Below, piece after piece: positions 38,017-46,899 of a stretch of 64,000 bases of DNA (positions are counted from its first letter, which is position 1; each line of letters begins with the position of its first letter). Source of the stretch: Actinoplanes lobatus (lineage in GTDB: Bacteria > Actinomycetota > Actinomycetes > Mycobacteriales > Micromonosporaceae); NCBI RefSeq assembly GCF_014205215.1, contig NZ_JACHNC010000001.1:8614501-8678500 (forward strand), read 5' to 3'. Both the position numbers and the translations under genes were made by a program. The notes below the pieces were generated by a model. The model was not told where the DNA came from and did no database searches. It was given only the letters and a program-made list of their open reading frames with translations.

Positions 38017-38982
38017 ATGCGGAAACCGAAACTGGGGCTGGGCGCGATGGGCATGTCGGAGGTCTACGGGCCGGCCGACCGCGGCGAGTCCATCGCCACG
38101 GTGCACGCGGCGCTGGACGCCGGGGTGACCGTGATCGACACCGGCGACTTCTACGGCATGGGCCACAACGAGTTGCTGCTGGCCGAGGCGCTGCGCGGCC
38201 GTCCACGGGAGAGCTATCAGCTCAGCGTCAAGTTCGGTCATCTGCGCGGGCCGGGGCCGGTGTTCGGCGGGATGGACGGGCGACCGGAGGCGGTGCGCAA
38301 CTTCCTGGCCTATTCGCTGACCCGGCTGGGCGTCGACCACATCGACATCTACCGTCCGGCCCGGCTCGACCCGGCGGTGCCGATCGAGGAGACGGTCGGC
38401 GCGATCAAGGAGATGGTCGACGCCGGCTACGTCCGCGAGATCGGGCTCTCCGAGGTGACCGCGGAGACAGTCCGGCGGGCGCACGCCGTGCACCCGATCG
38501 CCGACCTGCAGATCGAGTTCTCGCTGCTGTCCCGGGCCGTGGAGGCGGAGATCCTGCCGACGTTGCGGGAGCTGGGCATCGCGATGACGGCGTATGGAGT
38601 GCTCGGCCGCGGCCTGCTCTCCGGCCGCTGGCGTGCCGGGCAGCCGACGGCGCCCGACGACATGCGCGGCACGAGTCCCCGGTTCGCCGACGGCAACGTG
38701 CAGCACAACCTGGCTCTCGTCGAGGACCTGCGACGGGTCGCCGACGCCAAGGGCTGCACCGTGGCGCAGCTGGCCATCGCCTGGGTGGCCGGGCAGGGCG
38801 CCGACATCCTCCCGTTGGTCGGCGCCCGCAGCCGGGAGCGGTTGTCCGAGGCTCTGGCAGCACTGGAGGTGAGGCTGGACGCCACGGATCTCGCCGAGAT
38901 CGAGAAGTCGGTGCCGGTGGGCGCGGCCCGCGGCGACCGCTACCCGACGGCGTTCATGTCCAACCTGGGCACCGACAGCTGA
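38017..38982 (+). CDS. Aldo/keto reductase (AKR13-like)
   Basis: A 321-residue TIM-barrel reductase. The catalytic Asp/Tyr lie in VIDTGDFYGMGHNELLLAEAL, and the Lys in YQLSVKFGHL. The usual His region reads IDIYRPARLDP, as in AKR13/YakC-type enzymes where the strict His is replaced. The NADPH-binding C-terminal part has VAGQGADILPLVGARSRERLSEAL. Such enzymes reduce aldehydes and ketones, including methylglyoxal-like compounds. GAGAGG precedes the ATG. It is divergent from the MmyB-type regulator and ends 6 bp before the end of the converging CHAT-STAND operon. Confidence 0.9.
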   Translation: MRKPKLGLGAMGMSEVYGPADRGESIATVHAALDAGVTVIDTGDFYGMGHNELLLAEALRGRPRESYQLSVKFGHLRGPGPVFGGMDGRPEAVRNFLAYSLTRLGVDHIDIYRPARLDPAVPIEETVGAIKEMVDAGYVREIGLSEVTAETVRRAHAVHPIADLQIEFSLLSRAVEAEILPTLRELGIAMTAYGVLGRGLLSGRWRAGQPTAPDDMRGTSPRFADGNVQHNLALVEDLRRVADAKGCTVAQLAIAWVAGQGADILPLVGARSRERLSEALAALEVRLDATDLAEIEKSVPVGAARGDRYPTAFMSNLGTDS

Positions 38983-38988
38983 CAGCCG

Positions 38989-40011
38989 TCAGTCCAGCAG
39001 ATCGGAGAGGGTCAGATGGGCCACCTGACGGGCGTTCGGCAGGCCGCGTTCGGCGACCATCCGGCCGATGGACGTGATGGTGCCGCGGGCGGAGACGCCG
39101 CGGCTCACCTCCTCCAGTTCCTCTTTGAGCCGGGCGGCGACCCGTTTCTGGTCAGTGTGCGTGAGGTCGGCGCAGGTGTAGACGAGAGCGAGCAGCTCCC
39201 GGCGGAGGCGGTCCAGCCGTTCGGTCTCCCCACGGGCGGCCGCCTCCCTGGCCGCCTGGAACAGCTCGTCCAGCTGCGGGAAGATCCAGTCGTCCCGGTT
39301 CCGGGTCGCCTGGATCTCGATCAGCAGATAGTCGAGGCCGTCGAGCGGGGCGCCGTGGTGAGTCAGCCGCCCGTCGGCGTAGGCCAGGCCGTTGACGTCG
39401 AAGGCGGCGGCCGGCGTGTTGATCACGACGATGTGCCCGGGGCGGAGCGCGCCAGTCGCACTGTCGGCGGCGTAGTCCTTGTCGAGGACCAGCACCGGCC
39501 CGGAGCCGGCGTCCTCGATCGCCGCCTCGACCCGGTCGATGCCCTTGGCGAGTTGCTCGCCCAGACCCGCCACCGAGGCCAGCGCGGGCGCGGCTGCCGA
39601 GGTAAGGGCACCGATCACCTCCATCGCCAGGCGCAACGAGTCGTTCGCCTTGATCGCGTAGAGGCAGGCCTGCACCGACACGGTCCCGCCGGAATAGGGA
39701 AACCAGCCGGTCAGCGCACCGGAGCGGACGCCCTGCGCCTCCTGGCCGGGTTCCGCCTGCCACACCGTGGACCGAACACCCCGCAGCCCGTCCGGCCGCG
39801 TCATGGCAACCGAGGCGCGCAGCGCGGGCAGTACGTCGGCGCCCTGGCGGCGGGCCTCCGCGATGAACAGGTCGCCGATCCACAACCGAAGGTAGCTGTC
39901 CCGCGGCACCGGTTCGGCGCTGGCTGTCGGCAGAAAGTGGTAGACCATGTGCTCGGCATCGCGGCTCCACCAGTGCCGAACGCGGTCACGAAGGTTATCC
40001 AGTGCCGTCAT
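38989..40011 (-). CDS. Unknown protein, last gene of the CHAT-STAND operon
   Basis: A 340-residue protein whose ATG lies 17 bp inside the end of the STAND gene, so it is translationally coupled. I recognise no family. The N-terminal 100 residues look globular (HMVYHFLPTASAEP, LRLWIGDLFIAEARRQGADVLPALRAS). Residues about 115-165 hold a moderately hydrophobic, Ala-rich helix (LAMEVIGALTSAAAPALASVAGLGEQL). Residues 175-235 form a strand-rich part (GPVLVLDKDY, HIVVINTPAAAFDVNGLAYADGRL), and the last 100 form long helices with DQKRVAARLKEELEEVS. Being last in a protease/ATPase operon, it could be the effector or substrate of the CHAT protease. That is inference. Confidence 0.7.
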   Translation of the reverse strand: MTALDNLRDRVRHWWSRDAEHMVYHFLPTASAEPVPRDSYLRLWIGDLFIAEARRQGADVLPALRASVAMTRPDGLRGVRSTVWQAEPGQEAQGVRSGALTGWFPYSGGTVSVQACLYAIKANDSLRLAMEVIGALTSAAAPALASVAGLGEQLAKGIDRVEAAIEDAGSGPVLVLDKDYAADSATGALRPGHIVVINTPAAAFDVNGLAYADGRLTHHGAPLDGLDYLLIEIQATRNRDDWIFPQLDELFQAAREAAARGETERLDRLRRELLALVYTCADLTHTDQKRVAARLKEELEEVSRGVSARGTITSIGRMVAERGLPNARQVAHLTLSDLLD

Positions 40012-43000
40012 CGGGTTCTCCTCTCAGAAATAGGACGACTTGTCCTCTGCTCGGTTCGGTGCTGTCCCGGGCGCTGTCGGCCAGCGCCATCAGGTCCATG
40101 GCGCGGGGGCGGCCGGGCCGGTCGTTCAAGTCGGCGGCCCGGTCGGCGATCCGGTCGGCGACCTCCGGCGACGGCTGGGGCAGCAGCAGCAGGTTGCGGA
40201 CACCGGCGGCCATGCATCGCACGGCCAGGCGCAGCGCGTCGATGTCCCGCACGTTGGCCGGTTCCTCACCCACCGGCGTAGTGGTACGCAGCACGATGGC
40301 GCAGGCGTTCAGCCGGGCCATATCGGCGGGGGTCATGATCTGCCGAGTGACCTGGTCGACGAAGCGGACCTCAGAGTGGTTCCGCCCGACCCCACCTTCC
40401 AGAACCCGTACCGGCGGGCCATCGGGGCGGCCTTCGGACGGCGCCGCCGGGACGGCCGCCACGCCCAGCGGCCACGCCCGGTACCAGCGCGGCATCACGG
40501 CATCGTCGGGCAGGCCGAGCCGCTCGGTGATCTCGGCCTCCCAGAAGCGCACCTGGTCGCCGAGTTGCAGGACCAGCCGCCACAGCCGGGGCGGATTCTC
40601 CCCGGCCATGGCCCGCATCGAGGCCGACAGGTCCGGCACCGCGTCGCCGGCCCCCATCCGGACGGCCCCGAACGGGCCCATTCCGGCGGCGCCACGCCAG
40701 CGTTCCCGGCCGGTGCTGAGCACCAGCTTGCGGGGCCGCGGCAGCACCTGCACGGTCAGCCGTGGGATCCGGCGGAACCGGGCCTGCATGGCGACCAGCG
40801 ACAGCCGCAGACGGTCCGAGCCGTCCAGCCGGGGCACGACGAACTTCGCGCCGCCCCGGTCCGCGACGGTCTCGGCCACGGCACCGAACCTGGTGGGGTA
40901 CAGCTCGACCGACCGGACGGCGGGGGCGGTCGGTGGCCCGTGGCCGGAGCGCCCGGCCAGCGCGGTGATCGCCACCCGTAGCCGGATCAGCCACCCGAAC
41001 CACGGATGGTCCGGGTCCGGCGGGGCGCCGGTCAGCGCCGCCCATTCCGGCAACTCGCCACCGAGATGCTCCCGCATCCGGGTGTAGGCGATGTTCAGCC
41101 CGAGTACCAGCGAGCGAGTGGTGAGGTCGCTGTGGTCGGCGCCCCCGTGCACGTGGGCCAGCGCCGCCAGGGTCGCGGCCTGGAAGGCGAGCACCGGGCT
41201 GCGCGACTCGCTGAGCCCGGCGGCCAGGTTGAGCAGCGGCTTCGCGCCCACCGGGTCGCGCAGGGCCCGCTGCTCGCCGAGTTCCAGCGCCGCGACGGCC
41301 ACGAAGAGCGGCGGATGAGCCGGATTGGCCTCACGGAACCGGTCCAGCTTCGCCGGGGTGGCCACGGCCAGCTCCAGGTGCATGGCGTCCAGCGGGGCAG
41401 CCGCCACCGGATCATCCGGTTCGGCGGTGGGCAGCACCCGTACCCGCGCCAGCGTCTGCTCGGCGTCGGCGCCCGCACCGCCCGCGGCGGCCTCCCGCAG
41501 ATCGGCGACGAGCAGTTCCCGCAGGCCGGGGCCGACAGGGCCGGGCTGCTCGGGCAGCGGTGGGAGGGTGACCGTCGCGGTCCGCGGGTCGACGCTGAGC
41601 GCCTGCCAATGGTGGTGCCAGCGAACGATCGATTCGCGCGCCGACCCGGGTGGCGGTGGCGTCCCGTCGGTCAGCGCCCGGGCCGCCCACTCCCTGCCGG
41701 CCAGGTCGGGTGCGGCCTGCTCGGGCAGGCCGGCCGGCAGGGTGCGGCGCATCCGGCGGCTCAGCCACAGCAGCCCGGCGGCGGCCGACCGGGTGGCCTC
41801 CTCGTCACCCTGTTCGTGCGCCCGTCCGAGGGCGCTGTCCAGCATCCGCTGCGCGCTGCCGATGTCGCCGAGCACCAGGTAGGCGTAGCCCAGGCTCTGG
41901 AACAGCGGCGGAATGAGCCGGTGCACCCGCAGCCGGGGAACGGCCCGATCGGTGGGGCCGGCCAGCGGACGCAGACGGTCGAGGTGGTCGCGGGCCACCG
42001 TCCCGTGACCGAGCCGCAGATGCAGGCAGACCGACAGCAGCCGGTCGCTGTCCACCGTCGCCGATCGAGCCTCAGCGTCGCGTTCCCACTGCTGCAAGGG
42101 CAGTTCCCGCAACGGCGCCCCGCTCAGGTAGGCACGTGCGGCCAGGTGCAGGTTGAGCCGGATCAGGACGCTCGGCGGGGCGATCCAGTCCGGCCACGGG
42201 TCGACACCCACCGGCGCCTCGCGTGCCGCCCGGTCCAGGTCGCGGACGTCCAGCGGATGCTCGGGCCCGCCCTGGGTGAGGCGGTACACGGCGAGCCGTG
42301 CGCAGATGGTGGTCACCGGGTCGGTGTCGACGGGCAGCCAGTCGTGCACGGCGGCGGCGATCGGCTCCAGACGGGGTCCGGCCTCCGTGACCTCGGCGAT
42401 CGCTTCGATGACCGCGACCACCCCACCGGTCAGACGGCGCTCGTGCTCGAGGGTGTCGCGGATCAGCGTGGTGGTTTCCGCGACCGCGTCCGGGGCGGCC
42501 ATGGCTTCCCGAGCGGTGGCCGCCAGGACGCCCAGCCGGGCACGCAGCCGCAGCCGTTCGGCGGCCCACCCGGTACGGTCGCCGACGAGACGCAGCACGG
42601 CCCGCCATTCCCCGGCCCGGTCGAATGCGGCGCCGGAGCGTGCCGCCACCGCGACGGCGGTGGCCCGGACGGCCGCGAGGAGCAGATCGTCGGGCGGCTC
42701 GGTGCCCTCCGGCTCGCCGTCCCGGCGCCGCCCCTCGGGGATCTTCGCCTCGGCCAGGGCGCCCAGCACCCGCGGACAGAGCCGGCTCATCCAGGCCCAG
42801 TCACCCGCTGTGCCCATCCGTGCCTCCAGTCGCTCCCACAGCCGGACGGCGACGACCGGTGCGGCGAGCCGGATCGCGGAGACCACGTTGGCGACGCTGA
42901 GCTGCTCCAGCGGCCGGGTCTCCAGTTGCGCGCCCAGCGCCACGGCGAGGTTGCGGCGGACCGTGGCGAGCTTCTCCTCGGCCAGCCCGTGCGCCCAGAC

Positions 43001-44668
43001 CCGCAGCAGCGGCAGCATCGAGGCGTGCACCTCGAGGACCTGGCCCTCACCCGCCGGGTCGGGGCGCGCGTCGATCCAGTCCTGTCGGGCGAACTCCGCG
43101 ATCACCGCCTCGACATCGCTCTGGTCGCGGATCACCGACTCCAGCGTCCGGCCATCGAAGGTCCCGAGCAGGGCGACCGCCGGCAGCGCGCCGACCGACC
43201 AGCGCTGGGTCAGCCGTCCCACGATGCGCTCCTGGACGTACGCCGACCGCCCCGACAACCGCAACTGCTCGTCGGTGATGTCCTTCTCGGAGGCCCACCA
43301 CTGGCGGTAGAGGCGTACGTCGAACGGGCTGAACCGTCGGCCGGAGCGGTCCGGTGGCTCGGCGTGCTCGGGCGAGAGGGTCAGGATCGCCTCGACCAGC
43401 GACGCCGGCATGACCACCCCGTCGTCGGGGCGGGTCAGGTAGCGGGTCGCCTCTTCCTCGTTGAACCCGCGTGCCCGGACGGTACGCATGCTCACCCCGG
43501 AGCCGGGCTCCATCGGGCGGCGGCCGCACAGAAGCACCCGCACGCTGGGCAGCCCTCGGTGCACCGCTGCCAGCACCTCGAAGGTCGCCGCCACGGCCGC
43601 ATCCGGGGCGCCGGCCGGGTCGGCGCGGGACAGTTCCTCACAGGTGTCGAGGATCAGCAGGACCCGGCCGGACAGCTCGGTCAGGAACCGGACGAAGGCC
43701 CGCAACGCGTCAGCGGTGGCCACGACACCGGCCGGTCCGGTCGCCTCATCGGCGACGTACGCCAGCCGGTAGAACTCGGCCCGGGCCTCCTCTGCGGCGC
43801 CGGTTCGCACCTCGGACGCCAGCTCGTGGGCGAACTCGGTCAGCAGGTGGGCCGGCCGCCGTGCCGGGTACTCCGGGCTGAGCAGGTCGAAGTCCACCCG
43901 CCCCACGGTGATCTGGGGCAGGCCGGTGTGCTCGGCGAAGTCACCGGACGCGACGTACCGGACGAACGAGGTCTTGCCGGTCCCGCCCGTACCGATCAGA
44001 TGCATCGCCCACTCCCGGCCGTCGCCGTTGAGCAACGTGCGCAGCTCGGCGGTCCACGCGGAGCGTGGTTGATACTCGCGAAGCGAGTGCCGGTCGTGTG
44101 CCCGCCGGTTGGCCAGGCGCACCAGCCGCCGTGCCGCCTCCACCGCCTCACCGAAGGCGGGCCGCGCCACCGGTTCGAAGATCTCCGCAGCGGTGATGTG
44201 CGCTTGCGCCTCGGACACGTGGTAGGAACGGCACAGCTCACGGACCCGGTCGAGGAACCGCCGCTCCGGATGCCCGGCACCGTCCGTGATCGCCAGGTCG
44301 ATCCAGTTGCGCATCACCGGATCCAGCGGGACGTCCAGGTCGAGGGCCTGGAGCCGGCCGGCGATCAGGCGTGCCTCGGCGGCCAGGGCCGGCCCGCCCA
44401 GCATGCTCACCGCCGCCTCCAGCACGGCCCGCCGCTGCGCCGTGGTGTGCCAGAACTCGGTGAGCCAGAGCTGGTCCGGCTTCAACGTCCCGTTGCGCTG
44501 CGCCACACCCCGCTGCTCCCAGTGGTGGACGAGTTCACCGAGTCGGTCGAAGTAGTCCTGCTCGTCGCCGGGGTCGGCCGCCGGGAAGCCGGTGGCCAGC
44601 GCCGACTCGCCGGTCCAGGACGGGGCCAGCGCCAGCCACAGTGCCGGGTCGTGGGCCGCGGCGGTCAC
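39995..44668 (-). CDS. Giant STAND/NACHT-like ATPase with helical repeats and degenerate CHAT-like C-terminus
   Basis: A 1557-residue protein starting at a GTG that overlaps the CHAT gene's stop (GTGA). Residues 1-200 form an unassigned helical domain. The NTPase core has Walker A LIGTGGTGKTSF (226-233), Walker B VLLILDTCEEL (about 330-340) and the sensor-like VRVLLCGRRPMEPG. A helical region of about 600-1230 is rich in TPR-like pairs (FQSLGYAYLVLGDIGSAQRML). The last 300 residues follow the strand/helix order of CHAT proteases (ITPADMARLNACAIVL..., LAVRCMAAGVRNLLLLPQPSPEVADRI), but the Cys site reads RTTTPVG and no His-Gly pair is seen. It is probably a signal-sensing scaffold that activates the CHAT protease encoded upstream. 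Confidence 0.85.
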   Translation of the reverse strand: MTAAAHDPALWLALAPSWTGESALATGFPAADPGDEQDYFDRLGELVHHWEQRGVAQRNGTLKPDQLWLTEFWHTTAQRRAVLEAAVSMLGGPALAAEARLIAGRLQALDLDVPLDPVMRNWIDLAITDGAGHPERRFLDRVRELCRSYHVSEAQAHITAAEIFEPVARPAFGEAVEAARRLVRLANRRAHDRHSLREYQPRSAWTAELRTLLNGDGREWAMHLIGTGGTGKTSFVRYVASGDFAEHTGLPQITVGRVDFDLLSPEYPARRPAHLLTEFAHELASEVRTGAAEEARAEFYRLAYVADEATGPAGVVATADALRAFVRFLTELSGRVLLILDTCEELSRADPAGAPDAAVAATFEVLAAVHRGLPSVRVLLCGRRPMEPGSGVSMRTVRARGFNEEEATRYLTRPDDGVVMPASLVEAILTLSPEHAEPPDRSGRRFSPFDVRLYRQWWASEKDITDEQLRLSGRSAYVQERIVGRLTQRWSVGALPAVALLGTFDGRTLESVIRDQSDVEAVIAEFARQDWIDARPDPAGEGQVLEVHASMLPLLRVWAHGLAEEKLATVRRNLAVALGAQLETRPLEQLSVANVVSAIRLAAPVVAVRLWERLEARMGTAGDWAWMSRLCPRVLGALAEAKIPEGRRRDGEPEGTEPPDDLLLAAVRATAVAVAARSGAAFDRAGEWRAVLRLVGDRTGWAAERLRLRARLGVLAATAREAMAAPDAVAETTTLIRDTLEHERRLTGGVVAVIEAIAEVTEAGPRLEPIAAAVHDWLPVDTDPVTTICARLAVYRLTQGGPEHPLDVRDLDRAAREAPVGVDPWPDWIAPPSVLIRLNLHLAARAYLSGAPLRELPLQQWERDAEARSATVDSDRLLSVCLHLRLGHGTVARDHLDRLRPLAGPTDRAVPRLRVHRLIPPLFQSLGYAYLVLGDIGSAQRMLDSALGRAHEQGDEEATRSAAAGLLWLSRRMRRTLPAGLPEQAAPDLAGREWAARALTDGTPPPPGSARESIVRWHHHWQALSVDPRTATVTLPPLPEQPGPVGPGLRELLVADLREAAAGGAGADAEQTLARVRVLPTAEPDDPVAAAPLDAMHLELAVATPAKLDRFREANPAHPPLFVAVAALELGEQRALRDPVGAKPLLNLAAGLSESRSPVLAFQAATLAALAHVHGGADHSDLTTRSLVLGLNIAYTRMREHLGGELPEWAALTGAPPDPDHPWFGWLIRLRVAITALAGRSGHGPPTAPAVRSVELYPTRFGAVAETVADRGGAKFVVPRLDGSDRLRLSLVAMQARFRRIPRLTVQVLPRPRKLVLSTGRERWRGAAGMGPFGAVRMGAGDAVPDLSASMRAMAGENPPRLWRLVLQLGDQVRFWEAEITERLGLPDDAVMPRWYRAWPLGVAAVPAAPSEGRPDGPPVRVLEGGVGRNHSEVRFVDQVTRQIMTPADMARLNACAIVLRTTTPVGEEPANVRDIDALRLAVRCMAAGVRNLLLLPQPSPEVADRIADRAADLNDRPGRPRAMDLMALADSARDSTEPSRGQVVLFLRGEPDDGTG

Positions 44669-46899
44669 ACCGGGCTCCCCGACGCCGGATAGTGCTCCAG
44701 GACGGCGTCGTCGTTGTCTTCCTCGAGGACCTTCTGCGACATCCCGGCGCGGGTGATCGAGGCCATCAGCTTCGCCGAATAGATCTCGCTGGTTCCACTG
44801 GTCTGCTCCCGTACCAGCTCCGCCCACTCGCCCTCCCGGTCGGCAACCACCGTGAGCGGCCGGGTGTGCCGGCCGTCGAGGGTCGGCAGTCGATGCATGA
44901 GCAGCCATCGCCAGGCGGCCGCCACGAAGTCCGGGTGCCCCTCCGGGGTCATCTGCTGGAACAGCATGACCGCCGCGGTACGCGCCCAGGCCTGATCCCG
45001 CAACGCCCTTGTCAGGCGCGACTCCCCACCGGCCGACCGGGTCCGCGGGTCCTTGGTGAAGACGACCACCGGGATCTTGTCACGGGACTCGCGGTCGATG
45101 TTCTCGGCGGACACCCCGCGAGAGGACAGCAGGCTCCCCAGCTGCACGAACAGGTGCGGCACCTCCTGCGGGTCGTCGAGCAGCAGAATCGGTCGGCCGG
45201 ACGCCGGGAACAGACCCGGGTACGCCTTCTGCGCCGCGGTCGCCATGGCCAGCAGGTCCTCCCGGATCCACGCGGCCAGCTCGTCGACGAAACCCTCCGG
45301 GTCCTCGGCCCCGAGCGCCGGGCGGAGCCGTTTCGCGCGCACCGCCGTGCACTGGCGGCGCGGCGGCAGCATCGCGTCGACCTTCTCCCGGCCGGCCTCG
45401 TCCTCGATGCCGGTCAGGATGGCGCTGGTGAAGTCGACGTCGAGGTCGAGCTCGGCCCGGGTGGCGCAGATCGCGCAGAGCACGTCGATGGCGAGCTGGG
45501 CGGCGTTGCGCGGTTCCCGTCCCGGGGAGAAGGTGACGTTGCACGGGATGTGGCCGGCCCGCAGCGAGGCTCCGGCCAGCTCCCGCAGCAGCCGGGTGCC
45601 ACCCGGACGGGCGTCCGCGCCGGGCCCCTCGGCGACCAGCACGGCAAGCTGGTCACGCGGGTCGAGCAGATGGTCCAACAGGTCGAAGAACTCGTCGCGG
45701 GCGTGGAAGACGGGCGCGCACACCGGGCCCAGCCGAAGCAGGAACTCCCGCAGTTCCCGGGTCTCCCGGTCGTCGATGACCCGGAAGTCGGCCGGTACGT
45801 CGGTGGCCATGAAGACGGCCGGCAGCGCCCAGTCGATCTCGCCGCCGTGCAGCCGGGAGAAGGCCAGCCGCCGGGCCTCGGCCGTCGCGAGGTGGAGCGG
45901 CTTGCCCTTGACCACGGCGGCCGCGAACGCGCGGGCGAACGTACGGCACGCGGTGTTGGAGATCCGGCCGGTCATGGAGACGACGATCGGCACCCCGGCG
46001 TCGACCAGCTCGGCGGCGATCGCGGCGCTGCCCGGCCGGGTGCTGCCACTCTCGCAGGCGCTGAGGATCACCATGAGGGGCAGCGTGCCGGCCGCCCGCA
46101 TCGCACCCGCGAGCGCCCGGGCATTGACGTGGTCGACGTCGTCGGTGTGCGCCGTGCCGGGTTCCGCCCGCAGCTGCACGGTGTTCTCGGCCAGTTCCGG
46201 GTGCCACGAGCCGTGCGCGATCAGGTGCAGGACGTGCGGCCGGACGTCACCGCAGGCACGTTCCAGCCCGTCCAGCGTGATCTGCGCCCGTACCCGGAAG
46301 TCGATCAGCGAGCAGGTCCGGTCGTACCCCCGGATGATGGTCATCACCTCGGTGCCGGCCCGCACCTGCGGATCGTGCAGCTCGCTGCCGACCGCGAAGA
46401 GCATTCGCGCGGTCCCGGTCACCGGGCGGACCTCCCGGTCCTCCTCGCCGGGACGGGTGGCGATCCCGCGGACGATCATGACGGGGTGCGACGGGTCCTG
46501 TGCGAGGAACTCGCCGTCGTCGTCCGGGTCGTGCAGCAGCTCCCAGGTCAGTCGATGCAGGTCGGCGTCGTCCGGCGGAAACCGCAGTTCCAGTTCCTCC
46601 GGGTGTGTTCCCGCGCCGGACAGCAGCTCCCATCCCTGCTGGCCGAGCAGGGTCTGGAACAGGAAGCGACCGTACGCCCGGGTGGTGGCCAGAGTGGGCG
46701 TGTCCTCGGCCAGGCTCCCGGTGAGCCGCAGCAGGATGTCCAGCTCGTCGTCGGTGGCGGACGGCCACCATCGGCCCGTCTCGTCCGGGCGCGCCGGCAT
46801 CCTCCTGGTCAGCTCGGCGCCGTCCACCGCGGTCACACGCACCGGCCAGTGCGGGACGCCGGTGCCGGCCCGGCGTTCCACGGTCACGATCGCCCTCAC
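44665..46899 (-). CDS. CHAT-domain protease with degenerate ATPase-like C-terminal half
   Basis: A 744-residue protein starting at a GTG that overlaps the metallopeptidase stop (GTGA). The CHAT caspase-like domain spans about 60-370: WELLHDPDDDGEFLA, the catalytic His in HVLHLIAHGSWHP (His229), the catalytic Cys in LMVILSACESGSTRPGS (Cys282), then VPIVVSMTGRIS and ATAEARRLAFS. Residues 395-744 look like a P-loop NTPase that has lost Walker A: VAEGPGADARPGGTRLLREL at 422-441 replaces GxxGxGKT, while ILLLDD (571-576) remains as Walker B. CHAT proteases cut partners such as gasdermins, Csx30 or separin-type targets. The adjacent genes are the candidate partners here. Confidence 0.9.
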   Translation of the reverse strand: MRAIVTVERRAGTGVPHWPVRVTAVDGAELTRRMPARPDETGRWWPSATDDELDILLRLTGSLAEDTPTLATTRAYGRFLFQTLLGQQGWELLSGAGTHPEELELRFPPDDADLHRLTWELLHDPDDDGEFLAQDPSHPVMIVRGIATRPGEEDREVRPVTGTARMLFAVGSELHDPQVRAGTEVMTIIRGYDRTCSLIDFRVRAQITLDGLERACGDVRPHVLHLIAHGSWHPELAENTVQLRAEPGTAHTDDVDHVNARALAGAMRAAGTLPLMVILSACESGSTRPGSAAIAAELVDAGVPIVVSMTGRISNTACRTFARAFAAAVVKGKPLHLATAEARRLAFSRLHGGEIDWALPAVFMATDVPADFRVIDDRETRELREFLLRLGPVCAPVFHARDEFFDLLDHLLDPRDQLAVLVAEGPGADARPGGTRLLRELAGASLRAGHIPCNVTFSPGREPRNAAQLAIDVLCAICATRAELDLDVDFTSAILTGIEDEAGREKVDAMLPPRRQCTAVRAKRLRPALGAEDPEGFVDELAAWIREDLLAMATAAQKAYPGLFPASGRPILLLDDPQEVPHLFVQLGSLLSSRGVSAENIDRESRDKIPVVVFTKDPRTRSAGGESRLTRALRDQAWARTAAVMLFQQMTPEGHPDFVAAAWRWLLMHRLPTLDGRHTRPLTVVADREGEWAELVREQTSGTSEIYSAKLMASITRAGMSQKVLEEDNDDAVLEHYPASGSPV

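Noticed and set aside
41006..44692. Very long open frame (over 1200 codons) on the plus strand opposite the STAND gene
   Set aside because: It is rich in Gln, Arg and Pro with no domain, and mirrors the codon bias of the real minus-strand gene, as expected in high-GC DNA.
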